Assembly: GCA_016342345.1 (NCBI GenBank)
Contig: JAEINO010000007.1
Span: forward strand, 31,883 to 95,882
Source of the DNA: Pseudodesulfovibrio sp.
GTDB taxonomy: Bacteria; Desulfobacterota; Desulfovibrionia; Desulfovibrionales; Desulfovibrionaceae
DNA length: 64,000 nt
Reading direction: 5' to 3'
Shown here: in pieces, positions 26,156 through 35,958 of the stretch
Layout: each line of letters begins with the position of its first letter
Position numbering within the stretch: position 1 is the first letter of the stretch
Position numbers and translations under genes: made by a program
Notes under the pieces: generated by a model
Database searches by the model: none
The model's input: only the letters and a program-made list of their open reading frames with translations
What the model was told of the DNA's origin: nothing

Positions 26156-27061
26156 TTAGTTCAGAATATAGCGTTTCGGATTGACTGGAACGCCGTTCAA
26201 CCGAACTTCATAATGAAGGTGCGGACCTGTGCTACGTCCAGTATTGCCAACATACCCCATCAATTCTCCCCTGGTTACCGTCTGGCCACTTTTGATGGCA
26301 ATACGGTGAAGGTGGGCAAAACGTGTGGACAGGCTTGCATTGTGTTTGAGACGAATGCTCAAACCGTAGGAACCATCTCGTCCGGAGAAGGTTATGGTTC
26401 CGCGGGCAGGTGCATATATGGGCGTGCCTCTGGGGGCAGAGATGTCAATGCCCTTGTGGAATTCGCGTTTGCCTGTGAATGGCGAGGTTCTCCATGCAAA
26501 TCCAGAAGTGACCCAGCCGGAAGTCGGCCATATGGAGGGAGTTGCTTCCAGAATGTTCTGATTGTTGCGAAGGGTGTGCATGATCTCTTGCTGCCGGACT
26601 TCTTCAAGCCTGGCTTCAACATTCAGTTGGCTGAGAAATTCATGCATCTTGCGAGCCAGGAGTTCCTGGCGATAAAGAGGAAGATAGCCTTTTGAGAAAT
26701 TTTCGTTGGTAGGGCCACCTTTTGAAGAGGCCGTCTGGCCGCCGTCCTGATCCAGATTGATCATGACACGCAATTTGGAATCAAAATCTCTGATGCGACC
26801 AAGATTTTTTTGCAGGGCGGATATCTTTTGGGAGAGGCTCAATAGTTGGGTTTTTTGTTCCTGAACAGTCTTTTCGGCAATGTTCAGACCTTTTTCTACC
26901 CGAGAGTGATGAGCATATTTTTTCCACAGAATTACATTGCCTGTTGCCATTCCGACCATAAGAATGAAAAGGGTTATGATAGTCCAGCCCCGGAGCTGAA
27001 ATTTCTTGCAAGAGCCTTGCTGGTCCTTGAATACAACGATGTGATATTTTCTGAAAAGCAT
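26156..27061 (-). CDS. M23-family peptidoglycan endopeptidase
   Basis: A 301-residue protein: short basic start, one membrane helix (about residues 24-46), a coiled coil (50-110), and a C-terminal LytM/M23 domain. The zinc ligands are visible: HKGID (HxxxD) near residue 207 and HLHYE near residue 282. Such proteins cleave or regulate cleavage of cross-linked peptidoglycan. It has its own terminator, separate from the flagellar operon. Confidence 0.92.
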   Translation of the reverse strand: MLFRKYHIVVFKDQQGSCKKFQLRGWTIITLFILMVGMATGNVILWKKYAHHSRVEKGLNIAEKTVQEQKTQLLSLSQKISALQKNLGRIRDFDSKLRVMINLDQDGGQTASSKGGPTNENFSKGYLPLYRQELLARKMHEFLSQLNVEARLEEVRQQEIMHTLRNNQNILEATPSIWPTSGWVTSGFAWRTSPFTGKREFHKGIDISAPRGTPIYAPARGTITFSGRDGSYGLSIRLKHNASLSTRFAHLHRIAIKSGQTVTRGELMGYVGNTGRSTGPHLHYEVRLNGVPVNPKRYILN

Positions 27062-27124
27062 AGCCTTGCCAGTGCTTTATAATATTAATGGGACTGTCTA
27101 GCCGCAACTTTAATAATCAATAGT

Positions 27125-27874
27125 CTAGACTTTTTTACTTGTCAAGTCAACCTGTTGGCGGGTTATTGCGTTGAACACATTGTTTTTAATGCGTTTATCA
27201 TTTTGCCATGTTTGGCGCAACCAATCATGTATTTCATTGCGTTTGGTGGAGCCGTTCGAGGGACAAGTGTTGCTCCACACTGGAAGATTCCATTGTTTTG
27301 CGGCTCTGGTGACAGTGTTTTTATCAAGCAGAATTGTTGGTCTGATGACAGTGAGTTTGCCATCAAAAAAAGGTTCGCAGACAGAAAGGCCTTCTGCGCG
27401 TCCGTTATGCAGAATGTTCATGAAAAAGGTGACGACGTTGTCGTCGGCATTGTGCCCGAAGGCCAAGTGAGTCAGGCCATAGTCCCGGCAGAGTTCGAAA
27501 AGTCGTTTTCGGCGGAGCATGCTGCAATAGAAACATGGTGAATTTCTCCTGTTTTCCTCTGAATGTGCGCGAGGACCGAATTCAGTCATTTCGATATGGG
27601 CAGCCATCTTGTGATCCGCACACCAGTCAACAAGAGGGTGATGGGATTGAGAGTCGAATCCGGCATTGATGTGCAGTGCCATGAGTTCGACAGGGAAAGG
27701 CATTATGGCCTTTCGGATGGTCAGCACCTTGAGCATGAGGAAGCTGTCGACTCCGCCGGATGCTGCAACGCCGATGCGTGCCCCTTTCGAGGCCATGCCG
27801 GTATGCTGCATGAGTTTGCCTGTGGCTGAAACGCATTTTTTTTGTGCGAAAGTGAGTTTGCCCCATGACGCCAT
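27125..27874 (-). CDS. TtcA-like tRNA thiolation ATPase
   Basis: A 249-residue PP-loop protein. SGGVDS (residues 39-44) binds ATP. The CxxC pair PCFYC and a later cysteine (NTCPSNGSTKR) match the three iron-sulfur-ligand cysteines of TtcA, which makes 2-thiocytidine at tRNA position 32. The GHNADD motif is also present. AGGAG precedes the ATG. The exact tRNA target is inferred from family resemblance. Confidence 0.85.
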   Translation of the reverse strand: MASWGKLTFAQKKCVSATGKLMQHTGMASKGARIGVAASGGVDSFLMLKVLTIRKAIMPFPVELMALHINAGFDSQSHHPLVDWCADHKMAAHIEMTEFGPRAHSEENRRNSPCFYCSMLRRKRLFELCRDYGLTHLAFGHNADDNVVTFFMNILHNGRAEGLSVCEPFFDGKLTVIRPTILLDKNTVTRAAKQWNLPVWSNTCPSNGSTKRNEIHDWLRQTWQNDKRIKNNVFNAITRQQVDLTSKKV

Positions 27875-28053
27875 ATGTTTTCTCCTGACCTGTTTTAGGA
27901 TATATTCCCTGAACCCGTTGAGGCTGATAGGTTATTCTTGCTTGACTTGCAAGGGGGCTTGGGGCAGCTTAACAAGCTTATTCACAGTGGATGGCAGAGT
28001 TGCGTCCAGTGAAAATCTTTCGGCATATGGGATCCTTTTGGAGGAATACCTAA

Positions 28054-29388
28054 TTGAAACGCGCGATTCTTTTAATAGTATTGGTACTGGTGGTCGGTTT
28101 TGCCGGCACTGCTTACTGGTACACTTCATATAATAATAAGAATCTGGATAATACTCGTTGGCTTTCTCGTTCCTTTGAAGGTGTTCAGTCCATTCATGTA
28201 CAGGCCGTTCAGGGAACATACATGCTGACGGCATTAAAGGATGGATGGGAGGCTCAGGTTCCAGGGGCTTCCTGGAATATCACCGCACGAGTGCTTCCGG
28301 CCAAAGTGGTTGAATATTCAGCCAAACTTTCTGATTTGACGCCATATCGTTCCATCGGAGGTTTTGATCAGGGTGGCCCGGAGGAGTATGGTTTGGACAC
28401 CCCGGACCTCAAGGTCATTGTCAAGTTTGGTGGAAAAGCTGAGCCGTTGACGGTGAAGCTGACTACAGACCCTTCCGGTATGGTTTTCGGATGGAATTCG
28501 GACAGTCCTGGTCTGGTTTATGAGTTTGGCAAGAAAACATTGGAACAATTGAGTCTTCCTGCAACTCGTTTTTTAGATACCAGGGTTTTCCAGTTTGATG
28601 AAGAAGTTGTCAGCAAATTGCAATTGGTGCAACCATTCGGCTCCAGTTGGCTGGTTGAGAAGCGCAAGGAAGGATTCTTTTTTACCTTGCCCGGATATCT
28701 CAAGGAAAAGCCGGCATCAGATTCCGAGCTCAAGCTGTACATTCATGCGTTGGCATTGTTACGTGCCACGAATCTGGTGCTTGAACCAATGGTTACAGAC
28801 AAGAGGATTCCTGTATTGACCCTCAGGCTTTGGACAGGAAGTGGGGAACCTTCAGCTGTGGTTGAATTTTTTACTGTTGCGGATAATCCTGATGTTTATT
28901 TGGGCAAGTCATCCTGGCTAACCGTTCCGTTCATGCTGGATGCCGAAAGTGTTGGACAGTTGGTCCGGAGTGCATTCGACGTCCAGGGACGAACTGTAGT
29001 CAAATTCGACATTGGGACTGTAGCGAGTTTTATTGTTCAGTATGGTGGAAAAAAATACGTGGTAAATCGTAGTGAGTCCGGCTGGCGTGTTGAAGGTGGA
29101 GAAAAAAATGTCCCTGGCATTGACATGTCGCTTTGGCGATTTACTGAATTACAGTTTGAGGCTTTACCGTTAAATAATTTACCAGACTCGGCGATTGAGT
29201 TGATGTATTGTAAGCTTCTGGATGAGAGTGGGAAAAAATTGACGGCTCTGACGTTTTATACAGACCCTAAATTGCCCCAAGGTCAGTGCTGGATGAAGAA
29301 TGGGGGCGGGATGTATTATCCTGTTTCCAGCAGATTGCTTAAAGATTTACAGGGCATGTTTCCGGCTAATTCCATTGGAACAAACTAG
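28054..29388 (+). CDS. DUF4340-domain envelope protein
   Basis: A 444-residue protein: N-terminal membrane anchor (residues 4-25), then an extracytoplasmic beta-rich region with the DUF4340 pattern (YGLDTPDLKVIVKFGG; TRFLDTRVFQFDEEVVSKL). The start is TTG, with GGAGG nine bases upstream; no ATG fits. Many DUF4340 genes sit beside ABC-type gliding/export genes, but here the neighbour is rpoZ. Function unknown. Confidence 0.8.
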   Translation: MKRAILLIVLVLVVGFAGTAYWYTSYNNKNLDNTRWLSRSFEGVQSIHVQAVQGTYMLTALKDGWEAQVPGASWNITARVLPAKVVEYSAKLSDLTPYRSIGGFDQGGPEEYGLDTPDLKVIVKFGGKAEPLTVKLTTDPSGMVFGWNSDSPGLVYEFGKKTLEQLSLPATRFLDTRVFQFDEEVVSKLQLVQPFGSSWLVEKRKEGFFFTLPGYLKEKPASDSELKLYIHALALLRATNLVLEPMVTDKRIPVLTLRLWTGSGEPSAVVEFFTVADNPDVYLGKSSWLTVPFMLDAESVGQLVRSAFDVQGRTVVKFDIGTVASFIVQYGGKKYVVNRSESGWRVEGGEKNVPGIDMSLWRFTELQFEALPLNNLPDSAIELMYCKLLDESGKKLTALTFYTDPKLPQGQCWMKNGGGMYYPVSSRLLKDLQGMFPANSIGTN

Positions 29389-29423
29389 GAATACACGCTT
29401 TTATAACGTAGAAGGAGAATAAC

Positions 29424-29660
29424 ATGGCACGAATTACTGTTGAAGATTGTCTGGAAAAGGTGAGCAATCGCTTTCTTATCACCCAGATGAGCATCCAGCG
29501 GGTGAAGCAGTATCGCGAAGGGTATGAACCTCTGGTGTTGTCCAAGAACAAGGAAATTGTCAGTTCCTTGCGGGAAATCGCTGCGGGTAAGGTAATCCCG
29601 GACCAGTCGATCCCTGAAGCCAATGTTGATGTTGAATTTCCTGAGGATGCTGAAAAATAG
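29424..29660 (+). CDS. rpoZ: RNA polymerase omega subunit
   Basis: A 78-residue omega subunit with the conserved opening [17 protein letters not shown] and the ALREIAAG-like [10 protein letters not shown] motif. It helps assembly of RNA polymerase. AAGGAG precedes the ATG. It lies directly upstream of dnaJ. Confidence 0.95.
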   Translation: MARITVEDCLEKVSNRFLITQMSIQRVKQYREGYEPLVLSKNKEIVSSLREIAAGKVIPDQSIPEANVDVEFPEDAEK

Positions 29661-29662
29661 TC

Positions 29663-30781
29663 ATGGCCAAACGCGATTATTATGAAGTCCTTGGCGTTGC
29701 ACAGGACGCTTCTCAGGACGAGATCAAATCGGCTTACCGTAAATTGGCATTCAAGTTTCACCCTGATCGCAATCAGGATGACCCAGATGCCGAGTCCAAA
29801 TTCAAGGAAGCCTCCGAGGCGTATGAAATTCTTGGCAAAGCTGAAAAACGCCAGACGTATGATCGTTTCGGCCATGAAGGTGTGAGTGGAAACGGTTTTT
29901 CCGGTTTTTCCAATAATGAGGACATCTTCGGAGCTTTCAGCGATATCTTTGGTGAGGTTTTTGGTTTTTCGTCCGGCGGAAGAGGGGGGGCAAACCGTCC
30001 TCGGGCCGGGTCTGACCTTCGGTACAATCTGGATGTTTCATTCCGGCAAGCTGCCAAGGGTGCTGAGGTCGAGATTCAAATCCCCGTGGAAGTTTCCTGT
30101 TCCTTATGCGGTGGGAGTGGGGCAGCCCCTGGAACCGATCCTGAGGTCTGTTCCCATTGTGGCGGTTCCGGGACCATGCAGCAATCTCAGGGGTTCTTTC
30201 GTATTTCCGTGACTTGCCCCCATTGCCGTGGTGCGGGGCAGGTCATTACTGATCCCTGTTCGGAGTGCATGGGACGAGGATCAGTCATTGAAAACAAGGA
30301 TCTCAACGTCAGAATCCCGGCAGGTGTGGACAACAATTCACGTCTTCGCCTGCGAGGTGAGGGTGAAGGTGGCACGAATGGAGGGCCTCCGGGCGATCTG
30401 TATGTTGTCATTCGCGTCGAGCCTGATGACGTTTTTGAACGTCACGGTCAGAATCTGATTATTGGTCGTGAGATTTCTTTTGTAGAAGCTGCTCTTGGAC
30501 ATCGCATGGAAGTTCCGACTCTGGATGATCCGGTGAATCTGGATATTCCCAAGGGCACGCAGAGCGGTGAAGTTTTTCGGCTTCGGGGTTTGGGCCTTCC
30601 TCATCTGGGGAGCACCCACAAGGGGGATTTGCTGGTGGAGGTCAAGGTCAAGACTCCAACCCGTTTGAACAGTCGGCAGGAAGAGCTTCTGCGGGAGTTC
30701 TCCGAAATCGAAGGGAGTAAGCTGACGACCAAGGCTAAGGACTTTTTCAAAAAGGCCAAAGATAAAGTCATGGGAGAGTGA
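29663..30781 (+). CDS. dnaJ: Chaperone protein DnaJ
   Basis: A 372-residue type I J-protein: J domain with HPD ([16 protein letters not shown], near residue 33), a glycine/phenylalanine-rich region (75-120), four CxxCxGxG-type zinc motifs ([32 protein letters not shown]), and the substrate-binding C domain. It stimulates DnaK. It begins 2 bases after rpoZ and is followed by moaC. Confidence 0.97.
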   Translation: MAKRDYYEVLGVAQDASQDEIKSAYRKLAFKFHPDRNQDDPDAESKFKEASEAYEILGKAEKRQTYDRFGHEGVSGNGFSGFSNNEDIFGAFSDIFGEVFGFSSGGRGGANRPRAGSDLRYNLDVSFRQAAKGAEVEIQIPVEVSCSLCGGSGAAPGTDPEVCSHCGGSGTMQQSQGFFRISVTCPHCRGAGQVITDPCSECMGRGSVIENKDLNVRIPAGVDNNSRLRLRGEGEGGTNGGPPGDLYVVIRVEPDDVFERHGQNLIIGREISFVEAALGHRMEVPTLDDPVNLDIPKGTQSGEVFRLRGLGLPHLGSTHKGDLLVEVKVKTPTRLNSRQEELLREFSEIEGSKLTTKAKDFFKKAKDKVMGE

Positions 30782-30782
30782 G

Positions 30783-31262
30783 ATGATTGACGGTTTTTCG
30801 CATATGGATAACGATGGAAATGCCCGCATGGTTGATGTTTCCGGCAAGGTTGATACCCAGCGTACAGCAATTGTCCGGTGTCTGGTTCGCCTGTCTCCCG
30901 AGACACTTGCTCTTCTCATGAAGAATGCCCTGCCAAAGGGGGACGTGCTGACCACGGCCAAGATAGCAGGTATCCAGGCTGCCAAACGGACTGCCGACAT
31001 GATTCCCATGTGCCATCCACTTCCGATCAGTTATGCGGATATCCGGTTCAATGTTGATGAATCAGAATCCACCATTGAGTTGGAGGCAGAGGTTCGGACT
31101 ATCTACAAGACTGGCATCGAAATGGAAGCTCTTGTCGGTGCTCAGATTGCTGCCGCGACCATTTACGACATGTGCAAGGCCGTACAAAAGAATATTATCA
31201 TCGACAATTGCCGTCTCGTTTTCAAGAGCGGCGGCAAGAGCGGGACCTTCAAGGCAGATTAG
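30783..31262 (+). CDS. moaC: Cyclic pyranopterin monophosphate synthase MoaC
   Basis: A 159-residue MoaC, normal length, acting in molybdenum cofactor synthesis. [28 protein letters not shown] and [20 protein letters not shown] are diagnostic. Its ATG follows the dnaJ stop by one base, so the three genes rpoZ-dnaJ-moaC look co-transcribed. Sulfate reducers need the cofactor for formate dehydrogenases and related enzymes. Confidence 0.97.
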   Translation: MIDGFSHMDNDGNARMVDVSGKVDTQRTAIVRCLVRLSPETLALLMKNALPKGDVLTTAKIAGIQAAKRTADMIPMCHPLPISYADIRFNVDESESTIELEAEVRTIYKTGIEMEALVGAQIAAATIYDMCKAVQKNIIIDNCRLVFKSGGKSGTFKAD

Positions 31263-31282
31263 AGCCTGATTATGATGAAATC

Positions 31283-31318
31283 AAAAAGCCGCTTTCCTTT
31301 GAGGAAAGCGGCTTTTCT
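31283..31318. terminator. Terminator between moaC and hisF
   Basis: AAAAGCCGCTTTCCT-TTG-AGGAAAGCGGCTTTT gives a 15-base-pair stem. Its A- and T-rich ends make it work in both directions, ending moaC from the left and hisF from the right. Confidence 0.92.
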
Positions 31319-31340
31319 TGTCTCATTCTTTTGCAGATTG

Positions 31341-32120
31341 TTACCAGACTGAACGAGTCTGGACGCCTGCATTGGCCATGTATTTTTTCAAATCAGAAAT
31401 GGTGTATTCTCCGTAGTGGACGATGGATGCTATGAGGGCGGCTGTGGCCCGGCCCGTGGTAACGGCATCGACCATATGCTGAGGAGATCCGGCACCGCCG
31501 GATGCAATGACCGGGATGGTTACGGATTCTGCAACCAGTCTGGTCAATTCGAGGTCGTAGCCGTTTTTTGTTCCATCAGCGTCGATGGAATTGAGGCAAA
31601 TTTCGCCTGCTCCCAATGCCTCTCCGGTCTTGGCCCACTCAATGGCGTCCATTCCCATGTGCTTGCGGCCGCCATGGATGACGATTTCAAAACCGGATGG
31701 GATATCCTCGGATTTCTTGACGCGTTTGACATCCATGCCCAAGACTATGCACTGGGAGCCGAATCGTGCGGCCCCTTCGCTGATGATATCAGGATTCTTG
31801 ACAGCTCCCGAGTTGACAGAAACTTTTTCCGCGCCAGCGACAAGGACATCGCGCATGTCATCAATCGTATTGATGCCGCCACCGACCGAAAAGGGGATGA
31901 ATATTTGGGAGGCGACTTTTTCAACAACATCAAGGAATATTCCTCGTGCTTCGTGGGAAGCCGTGATGTCGTAGAAGACGATTTCATCCGCGCCGTCCTC
32001 GTAATATCTTCTGGCTGTTTCAACCGGGTCGCCAATATCAACATTGTCTTTGAACTTGATGCCTTTTGTCAGCCTTCCATTCCGAACATCAAGGCAGGGG
32101 ATGACGCGTTTACTGAGCAT
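31341..32120 (-). CDS. hisF: Imidazole glycerol phosphate synthase subunit HisF
   Basis: A 259-residue beta/alpha barrel cyclase, normal length. [46 protein letters not shown] and [12 protein letters not shown] are typical; the catalytic aspartates (D11-like in LDV and D in DADG) are present. It makes the imidazole ring of histidine with HisH. It overlaps hisH by 11 bases. No other histidine gene is in view. Confidence 0.96.
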   Translation of the reverse strand: MLSKRVIPCLDVRNGRLTKGIKFKDNVDIGDPVETARRYYEDGADEIVFYDITASHEARGIFLDVVEKVASQIFIPFSVGGGINTIDDMRDVLVAGAEKVSVNSGAVKNPDIISEGAARFGSQCIVLGMDVKRVKKSEDIPSGFEIVIHGGRKHMGMDAIEWAKTGEALGAGEICLNSIDADGTKNGYDLELTRLVAESVTIPVIASGGAGSPQHMVDAVTTGRATAALIASIVHYGEYTISDLKKYMANAGVQTRSVW

Positions 32121-32751
32121 CGGCGGCCTCCTGGCAGTACGTGTAGAAATTTTTGAGTAACTGCAGGCCGGGGCGTCCGCTTTTTTCCGGATGAAATTGG
32201 ACTGCCCAGAGGCCCTGGCGTCCGTGCACGGAACAGAAATCTATTCCATAGCGAGTCGTACCGATGACATACTTTTCCGTGGGTGCAGGGTAGTAACTGT
32301 GCACGAAATAGAAGTCGGCATCAGGATCGATTCCGTCAAAGAGTTCACATTTCTGAACCAGTTCAACCTGATTCCATCCCATGTGAGGAACGCGAATGGT
32401 GATGTTTTCGTAATCGACCCATGATGGGTTGAAAAGTCGGCATTCACCCGGAATGACCTCAAGGGCCTTGGTGTCGTTTTCTTCGCTGTAGTCCAAGAGA
32501 ATCTGGCAGCCGACACAAATTCCGAGAACCGGTTTCCTTTTGGAAATGAGTTCCCTGATGACGTCATCCAAGCCTTCGGATTGCAGTTCGTCCATGGCTT
32601 GTCCCGCAGCACCAACTCCGGGGAAAATGATGCCTGAAGCCTTGTCCAGCTTGGCCGGATCGTTTGTGATTTCATTGGGAATTCCCAGGTGCTCAAATGC
32701 CCTGTGGACGCTAGTCTGGTTTCCAGCTTTGTAGTCAAATATGACGAGCAT
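32110..32751 (-). CDS. hisH: Imidazole glycerol phosphate synthase subunit HisH (glutaminase)
   Basis: A 213-residue class-I glutamine amidotransferase. The nucleophile cysteine is in [10 protein letters not shown] near residue 80, and the HxE pair is in VQFHPEKSG near residue 190. It supplies ammonia to HisF. I chose the ATG at 32751 because GGAGGGAC precedes it; four upstream codons in the open frame overlap that site. Confidence 0.95.
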   Translation of the reverse strand: MLVIFDYKAGNQTSVHRAFEHLGIPNEITNDPAKLDKASGIIFPGVGAAGQAMDELQSEGLDDVIRELISKRKPVLGICVGCQILLDYSEENDTKALEVIPGECRLFNPSWVDYENITIRVPHMGWNQVELVQKCELFDGIDPDADFYFVHSYYPAPTEKYVIGTTRYGIDFCSVHGRQGLWAVQFHPEKSGRPGLQLLKNFYTYCQEAADAQ

Positions 32752-32896
32752 GTGTCCCTCCACTTATTACTCATTACTTACAGCGACTAGTAAAAAACGG
32801 TCAGGAAAACAAGGGGTTTTTTCCGATTGCCAGAAATGCCCTGTCCTTTGGTGTTTTTTGGGTGGTCATCAAGCTGAATGCTGATTCGTCTGTTTC

Positions 32897-33682
32897 TTAT
32901 CGGGCCAGGATTCTCAACAACAGATCGCCTGTAATCGGTCCGAGTTTTCGGCCCAGGTTCTTGAGGCGAATGGGGCGTCCCACAACAAAATCATGTGGGA
33001 GAGTTATTTCAATGGTTTTGGGGCCTTCGGAAAATTTTTGCTCGACGGTAATGCGAATCTTGCGACCGGGCAAGAGGGTGCTGGCAGGGAAGTAGACGGT
33101 TTGGTCATGATCCATTTGTCCAGTGAACCAGGACTTGATTGAACTCCCGAGTCCTTTTGAAAAATCAAGATTGAGGGTTCGATCACCCCAATGGAGTTGG
33201 AGCTTCCGTCTCTTGAGTTCAAGTGGTCCCTTGTAGCCGGGTTGTTGCTTCCTGATCTGGCTATATATGTCCTCAAAGACTTTTCTGGCAAATGGGTCGC
33301 CAAGAATTGTTTTCAGGACTTCCTCTTCCTTATAGTAGTATTTCTGGTGCTTTGCGCGAGTGGATTGCGCCCTCTTGTGAGGGTGGGGTGGTTTGCGCTG
33401 CTGTTGTTTGGCGTATGCATCAGCACCCTGCTTCCTGCTTGTTTTAGGACCCTGGTCGGATGCTTTCGAAGAAGTGTCGGCTTGAGCTTTTCCGTTTGTA
33501 TCCAGAAAGCCCTTGGCCGTGACATATGCTTCGTTTATTTCACGGAACTTTTTGTCAGCCCCGGGACTGGTGTTCAGATCGGGATGATACTTGAAGGCCA
33601 GCTTGCGAAATGCTGTTTTGACTTCGTCCAGGCCTGCTTCTGATTCGAGCTTCAGTATTCTGTAGCATTCCAGGAGAGTCAT
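32897..33682 (-). CDS. J-domain protein with DnaJ C-terminal-like region
   Basis: A 261-residue protein. Residues 4-65 are a J domain with HPD (YHPDLNTSPGADKKFREI). A basic linker rich in K, Q and P (70-115) follows, and the C-terminal part (from about 195) has the VYFPASTLLPGRKIRITVE pattern of DnaJ substrate domains. The zinc domain is missing, so it is a CbpA-like or specialised co-chaperone. Its client is unknown. Confidence 0.8.
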   Translation of the reverse strand: MTLLECYRILKLESEAGLDEVKTAFRKLAFKYHPDLNTSPGADKKFREINEAYVTAKGFLDTNGKAQADTSSKASDQGPKTSRKQGADAYAKQQQRKPPHPHKRAQSTRAKHQKYYYKEEEVLKTILGDPFARKVFEDIYSQIRKQQPGYKGPLELKRRKLQLHWGDRTLNLDFSKGLGSSIKSWFTGQMDHDQTVYFPASTLLPGRKIRITVEQKFSEGPKTIEITLPHDFVVGRPIRLKNLGRKLGPITGDLLLRILAR

Positions 33683-33700
33683 TGTGCGCCTTCTGTTGAG

Positions 33701-34138
33701 TTAGTCTTCTGAAATCAGTGCATTGGGTGAAGTGTCGGGATCATAGCGCAAAAGGTCTTCGTTGCGCAAATATTCGCGGCCTTGCTTGACGAATTCCGCA
33801 TGGTCGGCATTTGGATTTATGCCCGGGCAATAATCCTGCACCATTTGCCAGCTTATTTCATCGACAAGGTTGCCTCGGAAATATGGCCAGGCACGACACA
33901 CGTCCGGCCTGCCGGGATGAACGCCGCATCCTTCTTTGAAAAAGATGCAGTATTCGTCTTTACCGGAGGTAAGATGGAGTTTTCCGCCGCGTTCTTGAGT
34001 ATAGTCGCTGACGAGCTTTTCAACGGAGATGCCCAGGTGTGCGGCAAGGCGGATCTGATCTTTTTGGGTCATGACTATGCCGCCTTCGCCTTGGCAGCAA
34101 TGCCCACACATCTGACACTTGAATGCTTCTATGGTCAT
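33701..34138 (-). CDS. YkgJ-family zinc/iron-cluster-binding protein
   Basis: A 145-residue protein with the family signature CQMCGHCCQGEGG near the start and later cysteines (YCIFFKEGCGVHPGRPDVCRAWPYF). Such proteins are annotated as putative zinc- or iron-chelating. Its ATG overlaps the stop of the CoA-binding gene by four bases, so the two are coupled. Confidence 0.85.
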   Translation of the reverse strand: MTIEAFKCQMCGHCCQGEGGIVMTQKDQIRLAAHLGISVEKLVSDYTQERGGKLHLTSGKDEYCIFFKEGCGVHPGRPDVCRAWPYFRGNLVDEISWQMVQDYCPGINPNADHAEFVKQGREYLRNEDLLRYDPDTSPNALISED

Positions 34139-34554
34139 CGGGATATTCCCATTGCTTTGAGTTCAACCTTAAGGCAGCGATCCTCGACAACCACGATACC
34201 GCTTCCGGCCAGAATTTCTCGTGCTTCCGGGCTGTAGACTCCTGATTGCATCCAGAATATTTTGGGCAGAGGGGTCATTTTCAGAACCTCGCGAGCGTGG
34301 TCCGGGCAAAATTGTGCATTTCGGAACAAATCCACGACGTCAACCGGCACCGGGATGTCGTTGACGGTCGGATATGTTTTCAGTCCCCAGATGTCATTTC
34401 GTTTTGGGTGTACCGGAATGACGTTGAACCCCATTGCGATCATTTCTCGACCAACCTGATCAACCGGGCGTGTTGGTTTGTCCACTGCTCCGATGACGGC
34501 AATGGTCTTGACCTCGGACAGAAGGGGAGCTAGCTCTTTCATGTTGATTATCAT
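34135..34554 (-). CDS. CoA-binding (YccU-like) protein
   Basis: A 139-residue Rossmann-like protein with the CoA-binding family motifs: TIAVIGAVDKPTRPVDQVG near residue 17, IPVHPKRNDIWGLKTYPTV, and IFWMQSGVYSPEAREI. GAGGAA precedes the ATG at a normal distance. Small stand-alone members have no firmly known role. It is the first gene of a two-gene leftward unit. Confidence 0.88.
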   Translation of the reverse strand: MIINMKELAPLLSEVKTIAVIGAVDKPTRPVDQVGREMIAMGFNVIPVHPKRNDIWGLKTYPTVNDIPVPVDVVDLFRNAQFCPDHAREVLKMTPLPKIFWMQSGVYSPEAREILAGSGIVVVEDRCLKVELKAMGISR

Positions 34555-34637
34555 ATATTGTTCCTCGTCGAATTGAGAATGTTCTTTTACAATAAACAGC
34601 TTCGGTTGCCTAGCTGTTATATTCCAAGGAGTCCTCC

Positions 34638-35861
34638 ATGTTTGAAGCCGTAGCCATCATACCTCGGGAAGAACTTGTACGACGTCAGGACGCGGTACGA
34701 AAGCATTTGCAGGTCGTTGCCCCGAAGGCGGGCGGCATTATTGTCTTTTCCCGCCTCAATATATATTACCTCACGGGCACATTCGGGCAAGGAGTTTTCT
34801 GGCTTCCCCTTGAAGGCGAGCCTGTGCTCATGCTCCGCAAGGGGGTCAATCGTGCGCGTCTGGAATCAGGCATTGATACCATAGTTTCCTTCAAATCCTA
34901 TTCGGAATTGTCGGGGCTCTGTGCAGATGCCGGAAGTCCATTCACCGGGACGATTGCCGCAGTCATGGCCGGTTTGACATGGCAACTGGGCAATTTGTTG
35001 GCTGCGAAGCTCAGGGGCTATACTATTGTTCCGGGTGATCACGCTGTTGCTCTGGCAAAAATGGTAAAATCCGAATTCGAACTGGATATCATGCGGCGAT
35101 GCGGGGAGAAACACCATCGTTGCCTGCATGACATTCTGCCCGGAAAGATACATCCCGGCATGACCGAGCGCGAAATATCGCACAAGGCCTGGGAGGTTTT
35201 CTTTGCCGAGGGGCATATGGGCATCTTGCGTATGCAGGCCCATGACGAGGAGTGCTTTTTGGGGCATGTCTCTGCCGGTGATTCAGGTAACTATCCGAGT
35301 TCCTTCAATGGCCCCTTGGGTCTTCGCGGTGAACATCCAGGTTCCGCACTCATGGGAAATGCGGGCAAGGTCTGGAAAAAAGGCGAGCCGCTCATGATGG
35401 ACATCGGATTTCAGATCGAAGGGTATCATACGGACAAGACCCAGGCCTATTTCGGAGGTTCGGCGGCATCTATTCCCGACAATGTTCGCAAGGCGCAGGA
35501 CTTTTGCATTGAGATGCAGAATTGGGTTTGCGAGAATGCGTGTCCCGGAATGACGCCGAATGAGTTGTATACGTATTGTGTCGAACAGGCTCAAAAGCGC
35601 GGTTTTGCCGAAGGGTTCATGGGACTCGACGAGAACAAGGTCCCGTTCGTTGGTCATGGCATAGGTTTGACCATTGATGAATATCCACCCATTGCCAAGG
35701 GGTTTGATGTTCCGCTGGAAAAAGGCATGGCCCTTGCCATCGAACCAAAGCAGGGTATCCGTGGGGTTGCAATGGTTGGTGTGGAAAATACGTTTGAGAT
35801 CACCGAGAATGGCGCACGATGCATTTCCGGTAATGAATATGATATGGTCGGGGTGGAGTAG
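34638..35861 (+). CDS. M24-family metallopeptidase (Xaa-Pro aminopeptidase-like)
   Basis: A 407-residue protein: N-terminal creatinase-like domain (1-150) and C-terminal pita-bread metallopeptidase domain. The five metal ligands are visible: D in MMDIGFQIEGYHTD (two), H in FVGHGIGL, E in AIEPKQG, and E in GVENTFEIT. It is probably a dimetal aminopeptidase for X-Pro peptides; substrate not certain. AAGGAG precedes the ATG, and a strong terminator follows. Confidence 0.9.
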   Translation: MFEAVAIIPREELVRRQDAVRKHLQVVAPKAGGIIVFSRLNIYYLTGTFGQGVFWLPLEGEPVLMLRKGVNRARLESGIDTIVSFKSYSELSGLCADAGSPFTGTIAAVMAGLTWQLGNLLAAKLRGYTIVPGDHAVALAKMVKSEFELDIMRRCGEKHHRCLHDILPGKIHPGMTEREISHKAWEVFFAEGHMGILRMQAHDEECFLGHVSAGDSGNYPSSFNGPLGLRGEHPGSALMGNAGKVWKKGEPLMMDIGFQIEGYHTDKTQAYFGGSAASIPDNVRKAQDFCIEMQNWVCENACPGMTPNELYTYCVEQAQKRGFAEGFMGLDENKVPFVGHGIGLTIDEYPPIAKGFDVPLEKGMALAIEPKQGIRGVAMVGVENTFEITENGARCISGNEYDMVGVE

Positions 35862-35898
35862 CCTGCCGTTTTTCCTTGAATGATTTTTGCTCGCGAAA

Positions 35899-35953
35899 AA
35901 GGCCCTCGCCACACGGTATTCACTGTGTGGCGAGGGCCTTAATTGTTTTTTTG
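35899..35953. terminator. Bidirectional terminator
   Basis: AAGGCCCTCGCCACAC pairs with GTGTGGCGAGGGCCTT over 16 bases around a ten-base loop; TTGTTTTTTT follows on the plus strand and an A/T-rich end on the minus side. It serves both the M24 gene and the alcohol dehydrogenase gene that converges on it. Confidence 0.92.
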
Positions 35954-35958
35954 CAAGC